Shown piece by piece: positions 49,699 through 58,483 of a stretch of 64,000 nucleotides of DNA; position 1 is the stretch's first letter; each line of letters opens with the position of its first letter. Both the position numbers and the translations under genes were made by a program. Source of the stretch: Streptomyces sp. PsTaAH-137 (GTDB taxonomy: Bacteria; Actinomycetota; Actinomycetes; Streptomycetales; Streptomycetaceae); the NCBI RefSeq assembly GCF_003259365.1, contig NZ_QLLY01000010.1:285859-349858 (forward strand), read 5' to 3'. The notes beneath the pieces are model-generated. The model did no database searches and was not told where the DNA came from. It worked only from the letters and a program-made list of their open reading frames with translations.

Positions 49699-49893
49699 AG
49701 CTCAGCGGCCCCTTCATCATCTGCGTGCTACCCGGTGTCGGCCACCCCCGTGGACTTCATTCGGTTCAGAAAGAGGAACGCACACCCTCACTCACTACGT
49801 TCCACATTCCACCGAATGATCACGCAGACGTTATCGAAGAGAGACACGAACCCGCAGCTCAGAGCCTGGGGTTAACGGAGAGTTCCGGCCACG

Positions 49894-50904
49894 TCACACT
49901 TCCGGCGACGCACTGGGCACCGCTTTCGCGCCATCCTCGGTTACCCGTGTCGCACCGAAGTAATCAGGCGTGTCGACGGGATCGAACCGGATCACGGCAC
50001 CCGGCCGCGGCGCGTCGATCATGTACCCGCCCCCGACATAGATCCCGACGTGCCGGATGGCACGGCTGTTGGTGAGGTCGTCCGAGAAGAAGACCAGGTC
50101 ACCGGGGAGCAGCTCGCTGCGCTTGGGATGCGGCCCGGCGTTGTACTGGTCGTTGGCGACGCGCGGCAGCCGGATCCCCACGGTGTCGTACGCGGCCCGG
50201 GTGAGCCCCGAGCAGTCGAACCGCCCGCCCTGGTCCGCCGTCCCGTTCCCGCCCCACAGGTACTCCGTGCCGAGCTTCTTCTGCGCGTACGTGATGGCGG
50301 CCGCGGCCTGCTGCGAGGGCTGCACCCGCCCGACGGGCCGGGCGAAGCTCTGCTCCAGGGTCGTGATGGTCTTCACGTAGTTCTGGGTCTCGCTGTAGGG
50401 CGGCACGCCCTTGTACTTGATGACGGCGTAGGCGCCGGCGTTGTACGAGGCGAGCATGTTCTTCGTGACGTCGCCGGGCACGTCCTTCACGTACGAGGCC
50501 AGCTTGCAGTCGTAGGAGGCGGCGGACGGGATGGCGTCGTTCGGGTCCCAGATGTCCTTGTCGCCGTCCCCGTCCCCGTCGACCCCGTGGGCGGCCCAGG
50601 TGCCCTCGATGAACTGCGCGATGCCGTACGCCTTGGCCGGCGACTTGGCGTTCGGGTTGAACCCGCTCTCCTGGTAGAGCTGGGCCGCGAGCAGCGCCGG
50701 ATTGATGGCGGGGCAGAGATTGCCCCACTTCTGGACCAGCGACTGGTAGGCGGCCGGAACGGCGCCCTTGGCGAGCCCGACGGCGCCCTGCCCGACCCCG
50801 TTCGTGAGGTTTCCGGCCACCATGTACGTCCCCACGACGAGCAGGGTCACGAACCCGGTCCCTCCGGCGACCCCCGCACCCGCGACGATCCACGCCTTAC
50901 GCAC
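49894..50904 (-). CDS. lytic transglycosylase / NlpC-P60 peptidase, membrane anchored
   Basis: A 336-residue cell-wall hydrolase from GTG 50904. Membrane helix (5-30), soluble lytic transglycosylase domain with catalytic E79 (QESGF) and AYGIAQF, an aspartate-rich insertion (GDGDGDKDIWDPND, a likely Ca site) and an NlpC/P60 domain with C231 (FDCSGL) and histidine in RHVGIYVG. Two-domain enzymes of this kind are the VirB1-type components of Gram-positive conjugation systems. It is divergent from the cmd operon, which encodes other secretion-like parts. Confidence 0.92.
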   Translation of the reverse strand: MRKAWIVAGAGVAGGTGFVTLLVVGTYMVAGNLTNGVGQGAVGLAKGAVPAAYQSLVQKWGNLCPAINPALLAAQLYQESGFNPNAKSPAKAYGIAQFIEGTWAAHGVDGDGDGDKDIWDPNDAIPSAASYDCKLASYVKDVPGDVTKNMLASYNAGAYAVIKYKGVPPYSETQNYVKTITTLEQSFARPVGRVQPSQQAAAAITYAQKKLGTEYLWGGNGTADQGGRFDCSGLTRAAYDTVGIRLPRVANDQYNAGPHPKRSELLPGDLVFFSDDLTNSRAIRHVGIYVGGGYMIDAPRPGAVIRFDPVDTPDYFGATRVTEDGAKAVPSASPEV

Positions 50905-51257
50905 CGTCAACCGCCCTTCGCCGCACGGGAGTCCACCGAGGCCACAGTGTAGGCGGGGAGCCTTCCCCGGCACCGGTCCCCGCGAACCGGTGGTGCGTCA
51001 CACCCGCCCGCCCCCGACGCCATGCGCTCGTTGCTCCACGTAATCACACGTGATACATAGAGTAACCGTACGTTTCTTCGTATACGGATCCGTCCCACCG
51101 GCATCCCGCGCACCACAAGAAACGTAGAAATGTAGAAACTCGGCCAACGAATGGCGCCAAGTCGGCAGGCATGCGCGCGGTTCTGAGGAAGAATGGGTCT
51201 GACCTCTGCGCTGGGGCGGAGGCGACAGAACTACCCACTTGGGGCGGTGAGTTACAC
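50905..51257. promoter_or_regulatory. divergent promoter region between the wall hydrolase and the cmd operon
   Basis: 353 bases with no gene. The part at 51040-51160 is markedly A+T-richer than its surroundings. It includes ATCACACGTGAT (51044-51055, near palindrome) and GTACG/CGTATAC elements (51069-51087). Regulators of both transcripts should bind here; the binding proteins are unknown. A longer in-frame start for the first cmd gene at 51171 is possible but lacks a ribosome site. Confidence 0.5.
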
Positions 51258-51566
51258 ATGCTGCTGGCAGCCGAAAAAGGCGACATCACGACCATCATCG
51301 GCGGGATCGCCCCCGACTGGGGCCCGTTCGGGAGCCTGGGCAACGAGGCACGCGTGATGGTCGAGGTGGTGATGGCCGTGGCCATCCTCCTCTGCCTCGG
51401 GATCGCGATCTGGGGCGCGGCCAAACAACGGATCGGGGCGACGGCACTGCGCGACACCTTCAGCGCGGAGCAGGGCAAGGGCCTGATCATCGCCGGGCTG
51501 ACCGGGGTCTTCATCATCGGGTCGCTCGGCACCCTTTTCACGATCGTGTACGGCATGGCCGTCTAG
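51258..51566 (+). CDS. cmdF: CmdF-like small two-helix membrane protein (pilin-like)
   Basis: A 102-residue protein from ATG 51258 (GGCGGTGA before it). Two hydrophobic helices, at about 37-55 and 78-98, are joined by a basic loop (AAKQRIGA), the layout of VirB2/TrbC pilins and their Gram-positive equivalents. By position it corresponds to cmdF (SCO4131) of S. coelicolor, the first gene of an operon needed for proper sporulation. Similarity to pilins is of topology only, so the function is inferred. Confidence 0.72.
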   Translation: MLLAAEKGDITTIIGGIAPDWGPFGSLGNEARVMVEVVMAVAILLCLGIAIWGAAKQRIGATALRDTFSAEQGKGLIIAGLTGVFIIGSLGTLFTIVYGMAV

Positions 51567-51673
51567 CCCGGCTCACGTCTCGTCAGTTTCGGGCCGACCG
51601 TGTTCGGTTACCTCTTCTTCACCCCTGTCCCACTTGTCCCGTCGTGCCCACCGACTGAGGTTGCGTCCCCCTG

Positions 51674-51784
51674 ATGCCGAGTCACCACACCCCGCCCGCG
51701 CGGGAACCAGCACAGCTACCGTCGTACGTGGCGCTGGCGTATGCGGCGGTTCAGCACAAGGTTGAGGGGGCGTGCCCGCGATGA
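51674..51784 (+). CDS. 36-residue reading frame coupled to the next cmd gene
   Basis: ATG 51674 to TGA 51784, the stop overlapping the ATG at 51781 as ATGA. The product contains LPSYVALAYAAVQHKVEGA, a short amphipathic stretch. It has only a weak ribosome site. It may be a small protein or a translational lead-in for the next gene. Confidence 0.4.
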   Translation: MPSHHTPPAREPAQLPSYVALAYAAVQHKVEGACPR

Positions 51785-52599
51785 GTCTCGACGGCCGGCA
51801 AGGGGACGACGACCTCTACGGCGGCACCGGCCAGACCCGGACGCGGCTCCCGGAGGGGCCCGACGGGTACGGGGGCGGGCGCAGACCGGGCCGTTCCTCG
51901 TCCCGGTCGCTGGTCACCGTGGTGGGCGTCGTGGTGCTGCTCATCGCGGCCATCGCCTTCGCCAACCGGGGCGGCGACGACGACTCGTCCTCGGGCTCGA
52001 AGGGCACCTCCGCCTCCGGCGCGGGCTCCTCCCCCACGTCCCCGACCGGCACGAAGCCGGTGGGCACGGGGTTCGCCCATGACGAGCAGGGGGCGCAGTC
52101 GGCTGCGGCGAATTATGCGGTGCAGCTCGGCTCCGCCGACATGTTCGACAAGGCCAAGCGGGACCGGATCGTCGACGCCGTCTACACCGCGGCGGCCGCC
52201 AACGCCCGCCGCGCCGATCTCGACAAGGTCTACTCCAGCGAGCGCTTCCTGACAGGCATCGGCCTCAACAAGGACGGGTCGGCACCCACCGGCACGACGT
52301 TCGTCTCACGCATCATCCCCGTGGGCACCAAGACCACCGCCTATCAGGACACGACGGCGACCGTCTCGATCTGGTACTCGTCCCTGTTCGGCCTGGCCGG
52401 TGAGAGCACCACGAATCCGGTCTCCGAGAGCTGGTACACCAACAGCTACAAGCTGCACTGGGTGAACGGCGACTGGAAGGTCGAGGACTTCACGCAGAAG
52501 GACGGGCCCGTCCCCGTGGGCCGCGACCAGCGGGCCTCCACGGCCGACGACATGGCCAAGGCCGTGGAGGAGTACGGAGGGTTCACCTATGCCCGCTAG
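51781..52599 (+). CDS. cmdE: CmdE-like membrane-anchored protein (VirB8-like)
   Basis: A 272-residue protein: charged N-terminus, RSLVTVVGVVVLLIAAIAFA helix (about 43-62), a Ser/Gly linker, then an outward domain of about 170 residues ending SYKLHWVNGDWKVEDF, a phrase typical of NTF2-like VirB8/TcpC domains. I prefer ATG 51781 to GTG 51772 because of the ATGA overlap with the short frame before it. Equivalent to cmdE (SCO4130) by position. Overlaps the next gene by 11 bases. Confidence 0.78.
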   Translation: MSLDGRQGDDDLYGGTGQTRTRLPEGPDGYGGGRRPGRSSSRSLVTVVGVVVLLIAAIAFANRGGDDDSSSGSKGTSASGAGSSPTSPTGTKPVGTGFAHDEQGAQSAAANYAVQLGSADMFDKAKRDRIVDAVYTAAAANARRADLDKVYSSERFLTGIGLNKDGSAPTGTTFVSRIIPVGTKTTAYQDTTATVSIWYSSLFGLAGESTTNPVSESWYTNSYKLHWVNGDWKVEDFTQKDGPVPVGRDQRASTADDMAKAVEEYGGFTYAR

Positions 52600-53944
52600 C
52601 AGCCGCCGCCGCACCCTCACGCTCGCCGGGGCGATCACGGTCGTCCAGACCGGGGCGATCCTGCTGGCGACGCATGCCGTCGCCGCGCCGGATCCCGACA
52701 ACGACCCCTGCGACCTCATCCGAGGACCCGCCAAGAACTACTGCGAACGAGGCGGCAGCGGATCCGGGTCGAGCGGCGGCGACTCCCCTCTCGACACCAC
52801 CTCCAACCCCCTGGACCCCCTCTCCAGCCTCGCCAAGGGCTGCGCCGACGCCGCCTCCTGGACCGTCGACAAGCTCAGTGAAGCCGTGCAGAAGACGGCG
52901 CAGGTGGACTTCACCAACGAGAAGTTCCTCCAGCAGTACGCCGTCGTGTTCGCCGCCTCGACCATCCTGACTCTCGTCCTGTGGCTGATGGCCGTCGCCA
53001 AGCGCGCCGTGCGCGGTGTCCCCCTGAGCACGGCGCTGTCGGAGGCGGTCGGCTTCCTCTGGCTGACGGTGCTGGCGTCCGCGTTCACCCCGCTGATCCT
53101 CTACACGGTCGTCTCCGCGACGGACGGCGTGACGGACGTGCTGGCGAAGGCGACGGGCAATCAGACGGACGCGTTCTTCGGCACGTTCTCCGAGGCGCTG
53201 AAGAAGGGCGACGACATCGGCGGCGGCCCGATCATGCTGATCGTGGTGTCGCTGGTCTCCATCGTCGCGGCCGGCGTGCTCTACCTGGAGCTGTACCTGC
53301 GCGCCGTCCTGCTCTACGTGGGCGCGCTGCTCGGCGTCGTCGTGTACTCGGGACTCGTCGACAAGAACCTGTGGGGCCACGTCCGCCGCTGGGTCGGCAT
53401 CATGGTCGCCGTCATCCTGGTGAAACCGGTGATCGTGATCGTCCTCGGCCTGGCCGGAGCGCTGTCCACCACCGCCGGCGGCCCGGACTCGCTCGCCGCG
53501 GTGGTCTCCGGCCTCGCCATCATCCTGCTCGCCATCTTCGCCAGCGGCATGATCTACCGCTTCGTCCCCGGCTTCGGCGACGAGATGGCCAACGTCCGCA
53601 AGAACCGGATCATGCAGGGCGCGGAGGGCAAGGCGGCCGCCGCCTTCACCTCGCCCGCCGCACTCGTCTCCCAGGGCATCAAGACCCACAGCGCCCGTCA
53701 GGACGGCGGCGGCGGTGGCGGCGCGAGCCAGGCCCGTCCCGCCAACCCCGTGTCCGGCGGGGTGGCCGCGCACAGCTCGCGGCAGGGCGCGGCAGGGGGC
53801 GGCGGCGGAACTGTCCCCTCCGCCGCACCCCCGCCGCGCACCAGTCCCACGAACACCCCGCACGCCGGCAACCGCGGGAGCAACACCGGCACGACCGGCT
53901 CCACCAGTGACAACGGCAATCGGCAAGGAGGTGCAGGGCGTTGA
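52589..53944 (+). CDS. cmdD: CmdD-like multi-pass membrane protein (TrbL/VirB6-like)
   Basis: A 451-residue protein: signal-like helix (12-32), an outer segment with Cys pairs (DPCDLIRGPAKNYCE), about six helices between residues 110 and 330, and a Gly/Ser/Asn-rich tail of about 110 residues in the cytoplasm. Helix layout and the long low-complexity tail match VirB6/TrbL channel proteins. Overlaps the previous gene, and the next gene by TTGA. Corresponds to cmdD (SCO4129). Confidence 0.82.
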   Translation: MPASSRRRTLTLAGAITVVQTGAILLATHAVAAPDPDNDPCDLIRGPAKNYCERGGSGSGSSGGDSPLDTTSNPLDPLSSLAKGCADAASWTVDKLSEAVQKTAQVDFTNEKFLQQYAVVFAASTILTLVLWLMAVAKRAVRGVPLSTALSEAVGFLWLTVLASAFTPLILYTVVSATDGVTDVLAKATGNQTDAFFGTFSEALKKGDDIGGGPIMLIVVSLVSIVAAGVLYLELYLRAVLLYVGALLGVVVYSGLVDKNLWGHVRRWVGIMVAVILVKPVIVIVLGLAGALSTTAGGPDSLAAVVSGLAIILLAIFASGMIYRFVPGFGDEMANVRKNRIMQGAEGKAAAAFTSPAALVSQGIKTHSARQDGGGGGGASQARPANPVSGGVAAHSSRQGAAGGGGGTVPSAAPPPRTSPTNTPHAGNRGSNTGTTGSTSDNGNRQGGAGR

Positions 53945-55500
53945 CGACCCAGTCCCACGTGTCCCCTCCGGTCACGCCCCGCCGTACATATCTGATCGGC
54001 CGCGCGCGGCCGAACGCGATCGTCGGCAGGAACCGCGAGTCGGGAGAGCTCTTCCTGATCATCGCGGGTGCCTTCCTCGGCATGATGTGCGGGCTGCTCG
54101 TCCCCGTTCTGTCCCTGCGCATCGTGCTGCTCATGGGTTTCCCGCTGCTCGCCCTGGCGGCGGTCTACGTCCCGTACAGGCACCGCACCTTCTACAAGTG
54201 GTTCGAGATCAACCGCAGTTACAGGCGGCAGCTGAAGCGCGGCTCCGCCTACCGCTCGGGGGCCACCGAGGCCGGCGTCCGGCTCGACGGGCGCGAGGTC
54301 GAGATCGGGCCGCCGCCCGGCATCGGCCGGCTGACCTGGCTCGCGGCGCCGTTCGGCCCCGACGAGATCGCCGTCCTGCTGCACGCGGACCGGCGCACGG
54401 TGACGGCGGCGATCGAGATCGAGGGCCCCGGCGTCGGCCTGCGCGACTCCGAGGACCAGGAAGCCCTCGTCGACCGCTTCGGCACCCTGCTCAAGCACGT
54501 GGCGAACGGCGACGGCTTCGTCACCCGCCTCCAGATGCTCGCCCGGACCCTGCCCGCCGACCCGGACGCGCACGCCAAGGACGTCGCCATCCGCGGTGAC
54601 GAGCGCGCGCTGGGCTGGCTCCAGGAGTCGTACGACCAGTTGCAGTCCATGGTGTCGACCAGCAGCGAGCAGCACCGCGCGTACCTGGTGGCCTGCATGC
54701 ACTACACGCGCGAGCTGGCCGCCGAGGCCAACGCGATGGCGCGCGCCTCACGCCCGAAGTCCGGCCGGAAGATCGACCGGGACGCCGGGCTCGCCGTCGT
54801 CATGGCGCGCGAGCTGACCGACATCTGCTCCCGGCTCCAGGAAGCCGACATCCGCGTACGCCAGCCGCTGGGCCAGGGCCGGCTCGCCTCCCTCGTGCAC
54901 TCCATGTACGACCCGGACCACCCCATCGACCACATCCAGGCGATGACGAAGCGCAACACGTGGCCGGCCGAGCTGGACGCGATGGAGCCCACCTACCTTC
55001 AGGCCAAGACCCGCGAGTCCTCCACCCGCGCGCCCTGGTGCCACGCCACGGCCTGGGTGAAGGAGTGGCCGATGACGCCGGTCGGCGTCAACTTCCTGGC
55101 CCCGCTCCTGGTCCACACGCCGGACGTCATCCGCACGGTCGCCGTCACCATGGACCTCGAACCCACCGAGGTCGCCATCGAGCGGATGCTGACCGAGAAG
55201 ACGAACGACGACGCGGAGGCGTCCCGCGCCGCGAAGATGAACCGGACCGTCGACCCGCGCGACATCGCCGCCCACGGCCGCCTCGACCAGCGCGGCGAGG
55301 ACCTGGCGAGCGGCGCGGCGGGCGTCAACCTCGTCGGCTACATCACGGTCTCCTCCCGCAACCCCGACGCCCTCGCCCGCGACAAGCGCACCATCCGCGC
55401 CTCGGCCGGAAAGTCGTATCTGAAGCTGGAGTGGTGCGACCGTGAGCACCACCGGGCGTTCGTGAACACCTTGCCGTTCGCCACCGGCATCCGACGGTAG
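53941..55500 (+). CDS. cmdC: CmdC-like protein (SCO6880 family, VirB3/VirB4 N-terminal like)
   Basis: A 519-residue protein from TTG 53941, with the near-perfect ribosome site AAGGAGGTG. Two short helices (about 38-75) are followed by a long soluble part. NCBI calls this type the SCO6880 family; it resembles a fusion of PrgI/VirB3 with the N-terminal domain of VirB4 (GPGVGLRDSEDQEALVDRFG, GWLQESYDQLQ). No P-loop, which lies in the next protein. Corresponds to cmdC (SCO4128). TTGA overlap means coupling with cmdD. Confidence 0.85.
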   Translation: MTTQSHVSPPVTPRRTYLIGRARPNAIVGRNRESGELFLIIAGAFLGMMCGLLVPVLSLRIVLLMGFPLLALAAVYVPYRHRTFYKWFEINRSYRRQLKRGSAYRSGATEAGVRLDGREVEIGPPPGIGRLTWLAAPFGPDEIAVLLHADRRTVTAAIEIEGPGVGLRDSEDQEALVDRFGTLLKHVANGDGFVTRLQMLARTLPADPDAHAKDVAIRGDERALGWLQESYDQLQSMVSTSSEQHRAYLVACMHYTRELAAEANAMARASRPKSGRKIDRDAGLAVVMARELTDICSRLQEADIRVRQPLGQGRLASLVHSMYDPDHPIDHIQAMTKRNTWPAELDAMEPTYLQAKTRESSTRAPWCHATAWVKEWPMTPVGVNFLAPLLVHTPDVIRTVAVTMDLEPTEVAIERMLTEKTNDDAEASRAAKMNRTVDPRDIAAHGRLDQRGEDLASGAAGVNLVGYITVSSRNPDALARDKRTIRASAGKSYLKLEWCDREHHRAFVNTLPFATGIRR

Positions 55501-55517
55501 AGAGGGAGAGCGCGCTG

Positions 55518-56933
55518 ATGCGGGATCCGTTGTCGATGCTCACGGACGCCTTCACCTCCTTCCTGTTCGGGAAGGTGGAGACGACCCGGCTGCCCGTGCG
55601 GACGTCGACGGGCCAGGCCCAGGCGGTCTATCTGCCGACGGCCGCGCCCGGACTCGGCGACTCGGGCGTGATCATCGGGCGTGAGGTGTACTCCGGCAAG
55701 GGGTACATCTACGACCCGTTCCAGCTGTACGGGCAGCAGCTTCCGGCCCCGCACTGGCTGGTCCTGGGCGAGTCCGGTAACGGCAAGTCGGCGCTGGAGA
55801 AGACCTACGTCCTGCGGCAGCTGAGGTTCCGCGACCGCCAGGTCGTGGTCCTCGACGCGCAGGGCGAGGACGGCGTCGGCGAATGGAACCTCATCGCGCA
55901 GGAGCTGGGGATAACTCCCATCCGGCTCGACCCGACGGCGGCCCTGGACATGGGCATCCGCCTCAACCCGCTCGACCCCGCGATCACGACGACGGGCCAG
56001 CTCGCGCTGCTCCGCACGATCATCGAGGTCGCGATGGGCCACGGCCTGGACGAGCGCTCCGGCTTCGCCCTGAAGGTCGCGCACGCCTACGTCAACGAGA
56101 CGATCGTCGAGCGCCAGCCCGTCCTGACCGACATCGTCGAGCAGCTGCGCCATCCGGAACCCGAGTCGGCGGAGGCGATGAACGTCGCCATAGACGACGT
56201 ACGCGCCTGGGGCCTCGACGTCGCGCTGGTCCTGGACCGCCTGGTCGACGGTGACCTTCGGGGCATGTTCGACGGCCCGACGACGGTGGGCATCGACCTG
56301 GACGCCCCCCTCATCGTCTTCGACCTGTCCCACATCGACCGCAACTCCATCGCGATGCCGATCCTGATGGCGATCGTCGGCGTCTGGCTGGAGCACACCT
56401 GGATCCGCCCCGACCGCAAGAAGCGCATCTTCCTGGTGGAAGAGGCGTGGCACATCATCAACAGCCCGTTCGTCGCCCAGCTCTTCCAGCGTCTGCTGAA
56501 GTTCGGCCGACGGCTCGGCCTGTCCTTCGTGGCGGTCGTCCACCACTTGTCCGACGTGGTCGACGGCGCGGCGGCGAAGGAGGCGGCGGCGATCCTGAAG
56601 ATGGCCTCGACCAGAACGATCTACGCGCAGAAGGCGGACGAGGCCCGCTCGACGGGCAGAGTCCTCGGCCTGCCGCGCTGGGCGGTGGAGATCATCCCCA
56701 CGCTCACCCCCGGCATCGCGGTCTGGGACGTGAACGGCAATGTCCAGGTGGTCAAACACCTGGTCACCGAGACCGAGCGCCCCCTGGTCTTCACGGACCG
56801 CGCGATGACCGAGTCCTCCGACGACCACCTGGGCGACGACGCGATGCGCGCCGCCGAACTGGAGGCGGAGGAAAGAGCGGCGGCCTTCGTGGAACAGCGC
56901 CTGGGCGACACGTCCGAGTCCACGGTGGCGTGA
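55518..56933 (+). CDS. cmdB: CmdB-like VirB4-type ATPase
   Basis: A 471-residue ATPase: Walker A GESGNGKS (84-91), Walker B in PLIVFDLSHID, a VirB4-type LVEEAWHI (near 300) and FVAVVHHLSDV. This is the C-terminal half of a VirB4/TraU motor, the N-terminal half being the previous gene. In S. coelicolor CmdB (SCO4127) is membrane located and its ATP-binding domain is needed for normal sporulation. No membrane helix of its own. Confidence 0.9.
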   Translation: MRDPLSMLTDAFTSFLFGKVETTRLPVRTSTGQAQAVYLPTAAPGLGDSGVIIGREVYSGKGYIYDPFQLYGQQLPAPHWLVLGESGNGKSALEKTYVLRQLRFRDRQVVVLDAQGEDGVGEWNLIAQELGITPIRLDPTAALDMGIRLNPLDPAITTTGQLALLRTIIEVAMGHGLDERSGFALKVAHAYVNETIVERQPVLTDIVEQLRHPEPESAEAMNVAIDDVRAWGLDVALVLDRLVDGDLRGMFDGPTTVGIDLDAPLIVFDLSHIDRNSIAMPILMAIVGVWLEHTWIRPDRKKRIFLVEEAWHIINSPFVAQLFQRLLKFGRRLGLSFVAVVHHLSDVVDGAAAKEAAAILKMASTRTIYAQKADEARSTGRVLGLPRWAVEIIPTLTPGIAVWDVNGNVQVVKHLVTETERPLVFTDRAMTESSDDHLGDDAMRAAELEAEERAAAFVEQRLGDTSESTVA

Positions 56934-56935
56934 CG

Positions 56936-58483
56936 ATGGCGCGCGACGACAGAGAGCGGGAGCGGGGCATCCCCGACGGCCTGCTGATCGGCGTACTGGC
57001 GTTCCTGCTGGGCATGACGATCCTGGTGTGGACGGCGACGGGCCTGGCGGGCCTGTTCGCCAAGGGCGCGTGGCCGGACGACGTGACGTTCGCCCACACC
57101 CCCCTGGCGATGCGCCACTTGATCGGCCAGCCGCACGACATCACGGGCGCCTGGCCGAACACCCCCGCGGCCCAGCTCTCGGGCTACGGCCTGTTCTGGG
57201 GCCTGTTCATCGGCCAGGTGATGATCCTCCTGGTCCTGACGGTCTTCACGGCAGGCACCTTGGCACGATGGCGAGCGGTCCGCCGCCGGGAACGCGAGGA
57301 CGCCCTGCACGAGAAGCCCCGCAAGGGGCGCGGGGAACTGCGCGAGCACCCCGACGAGCCCGCACCCGCCCCCACCCCCCAGCCCACCCCCCTGGAATCA
57401 CCGGGGGCGAAGCCCTCAGGGACGGGACGGGAAGGGGAGGAGGGGGCGACCCCGAAAACCCCAGCCACCCCCGAACCGGCACCCGCCCTCACACCCGAAC
57501 CCGCCCCCGCCCCCGTCCCCACCCCCCTGGCAACCCCCCTCCCGCTCCCCCGGACCCCCCTCCACCTGGGCCCCCCGTCCCACCGCCACCCCCTGGCCAT
57601 CGAAGCCGTACGAGAGGCAGCGGGCCCGGCTCTGGTGATCACGTCGTCCCCCACGGTCTGGCAGGAGACAAAAGACGCCCGAGCCAAACTGGGCCCGGTC
57701 CTCCTCTACGACCCCACCCACCTGTGCGACACCCCGGCCCGCCTCCACTGGAACCCGGCATCGGGCTGCGAGAACCGCACGACGGCGGCGGACCGGGCGA
57801 TCGCCCTGCTGGCCCCGATAAGGCCGACGGCGAAACTCGACTCGGCCCTGGCCGAAACGGCCGACACCCTGCTGCGCAGCTATCTGCACGCGGCGGCGAT
57901 CGAGGGCAAACCGTTCCGCCACGTCCACCGCTGGGCCCAGGGCAGCCAGGTCCAGGAAGCGGTACGCATCCTGCGGACCAACCCGAAGGCGACCTCGGGC
58001 ACGGCGGGCGAACTGGAGGCGGCGCTCACGGCGCACCCGGAACGCCGCGACATGGCGCAGGAGTTGACGGCCCGCGCCCTGTCCTCCCTCTTCACCGTGC
58101 ACATCCGCGACGCCTGCACCCCGAACCGAACTGATGCGCTGACGCTGGATTCCTTCATCGCCGAAGGGGGCACGCTCTATGTGGTGGGTGAACCCATCGA
58201 GGACCCCAAGGGAAATCCCGGAGCGATGCCCCTGCTGACGGCCCTCGCCTCAAGCGTGGTCGAGCACGGCCGCCGCATGGCCGAACGGTCACCTGCCGGC
58301 CGGCTCGACCCACCAATGACGCTCGTCCTGGACGACGTCGCGGCGGTGGCTCCCCTTCCCCAACTGCCGGAGCTGCTGACCACCGGAGCGGACCGGGGCC
58401 TGGAGACCCTGGCCCTGCTCCGGTCCCGTGAACAGGGCCGCACCCGCTGGCCGGACGCCGAACTCCCGCTGCCCCTGCCGTAA
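56936..58483 (+). CDS. cmdA: CmdA-like membrane protein (VirD4/TraG-like, no P-loop)
   Basis: A 515-residue protein: two membrane helices (about 14-40, 86-110), a Pro/Ala-rich linker (130-215) and a C-terminal domain resembling the nucleotide domain of VirD4 coupling proteins (LVITSSPTVWQETKDARAKLGPVLLYDP; LDDVAAVAPLPQLPELLTTGADRGLETLALLRS). The GxGKS loop is missing and Walker B reads LVLDDVA, so ATPase activity is doubtful. The linker contains a copy of the dispersed repeat. The end (LPLPLP) is abrupt. Corresponds to cmdA (SCO4126). Stop abuts the stop of the convergent TetR gene. Confidence 0.82.
   Translation: MARDDRERERGIPDGLLIGVLAFLLGMTILVWTATGLAGLFAKGAWPDDVTFAHTPLAMRHLIGQPHDITGAWPNTPAAQLSGYGLFWGLFIGQVMILLVLTVFTAGTLARWRAVRRREREDALHEKPRKGRGELREHPDEPAPAPTPQPTPLESPGAKPSGTGREGEEGATPKTPATPEPAPALTPEPAPAPVPTPLATPLPLPRTPLHLGPPSHRHPLAIEAVREAAGPALVITSSPTVWQETKDARAKLGPVLLYDPTHLCDTPARLHWNPASGCENRTTAADRAIALLAPIRPTAKLDSALAETADTLLRSYLHAAAIEGKPFRHVHRWAQGSQVQEAVRILRTNPKATSGTAGELEAALTAHPERRDMAQELTARALSSLFTVHIRDACTPNRTDALTLDSFIAEGGTLYVVGEPIEDPKGNPGAMPLLTALASSVVEHGRRMAERSPAGRLDPPMTLVLDDVAAVAPLPQLPELLTTGADRGLETLALLRSREQGRTRWPDAELPLPLP
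57324..57345 (+). repeat. dispersed 20-bp repeat inside cmdA
   Basis: A full copy of GGGCGCGGGGAACTGCGCGA lies within the coding sequence, read as KGRGELRE at the start of the Pro-rich linker. All other copies in the window are intergenic. Confidence 0.85.

Noticed and set aside
51258..58483. Integrated conjugative element or prophage
   Set aside because: No integrase, relaxase, att repeat, tRNA target or base-composition change; the neighbours are core genes in conserved order.
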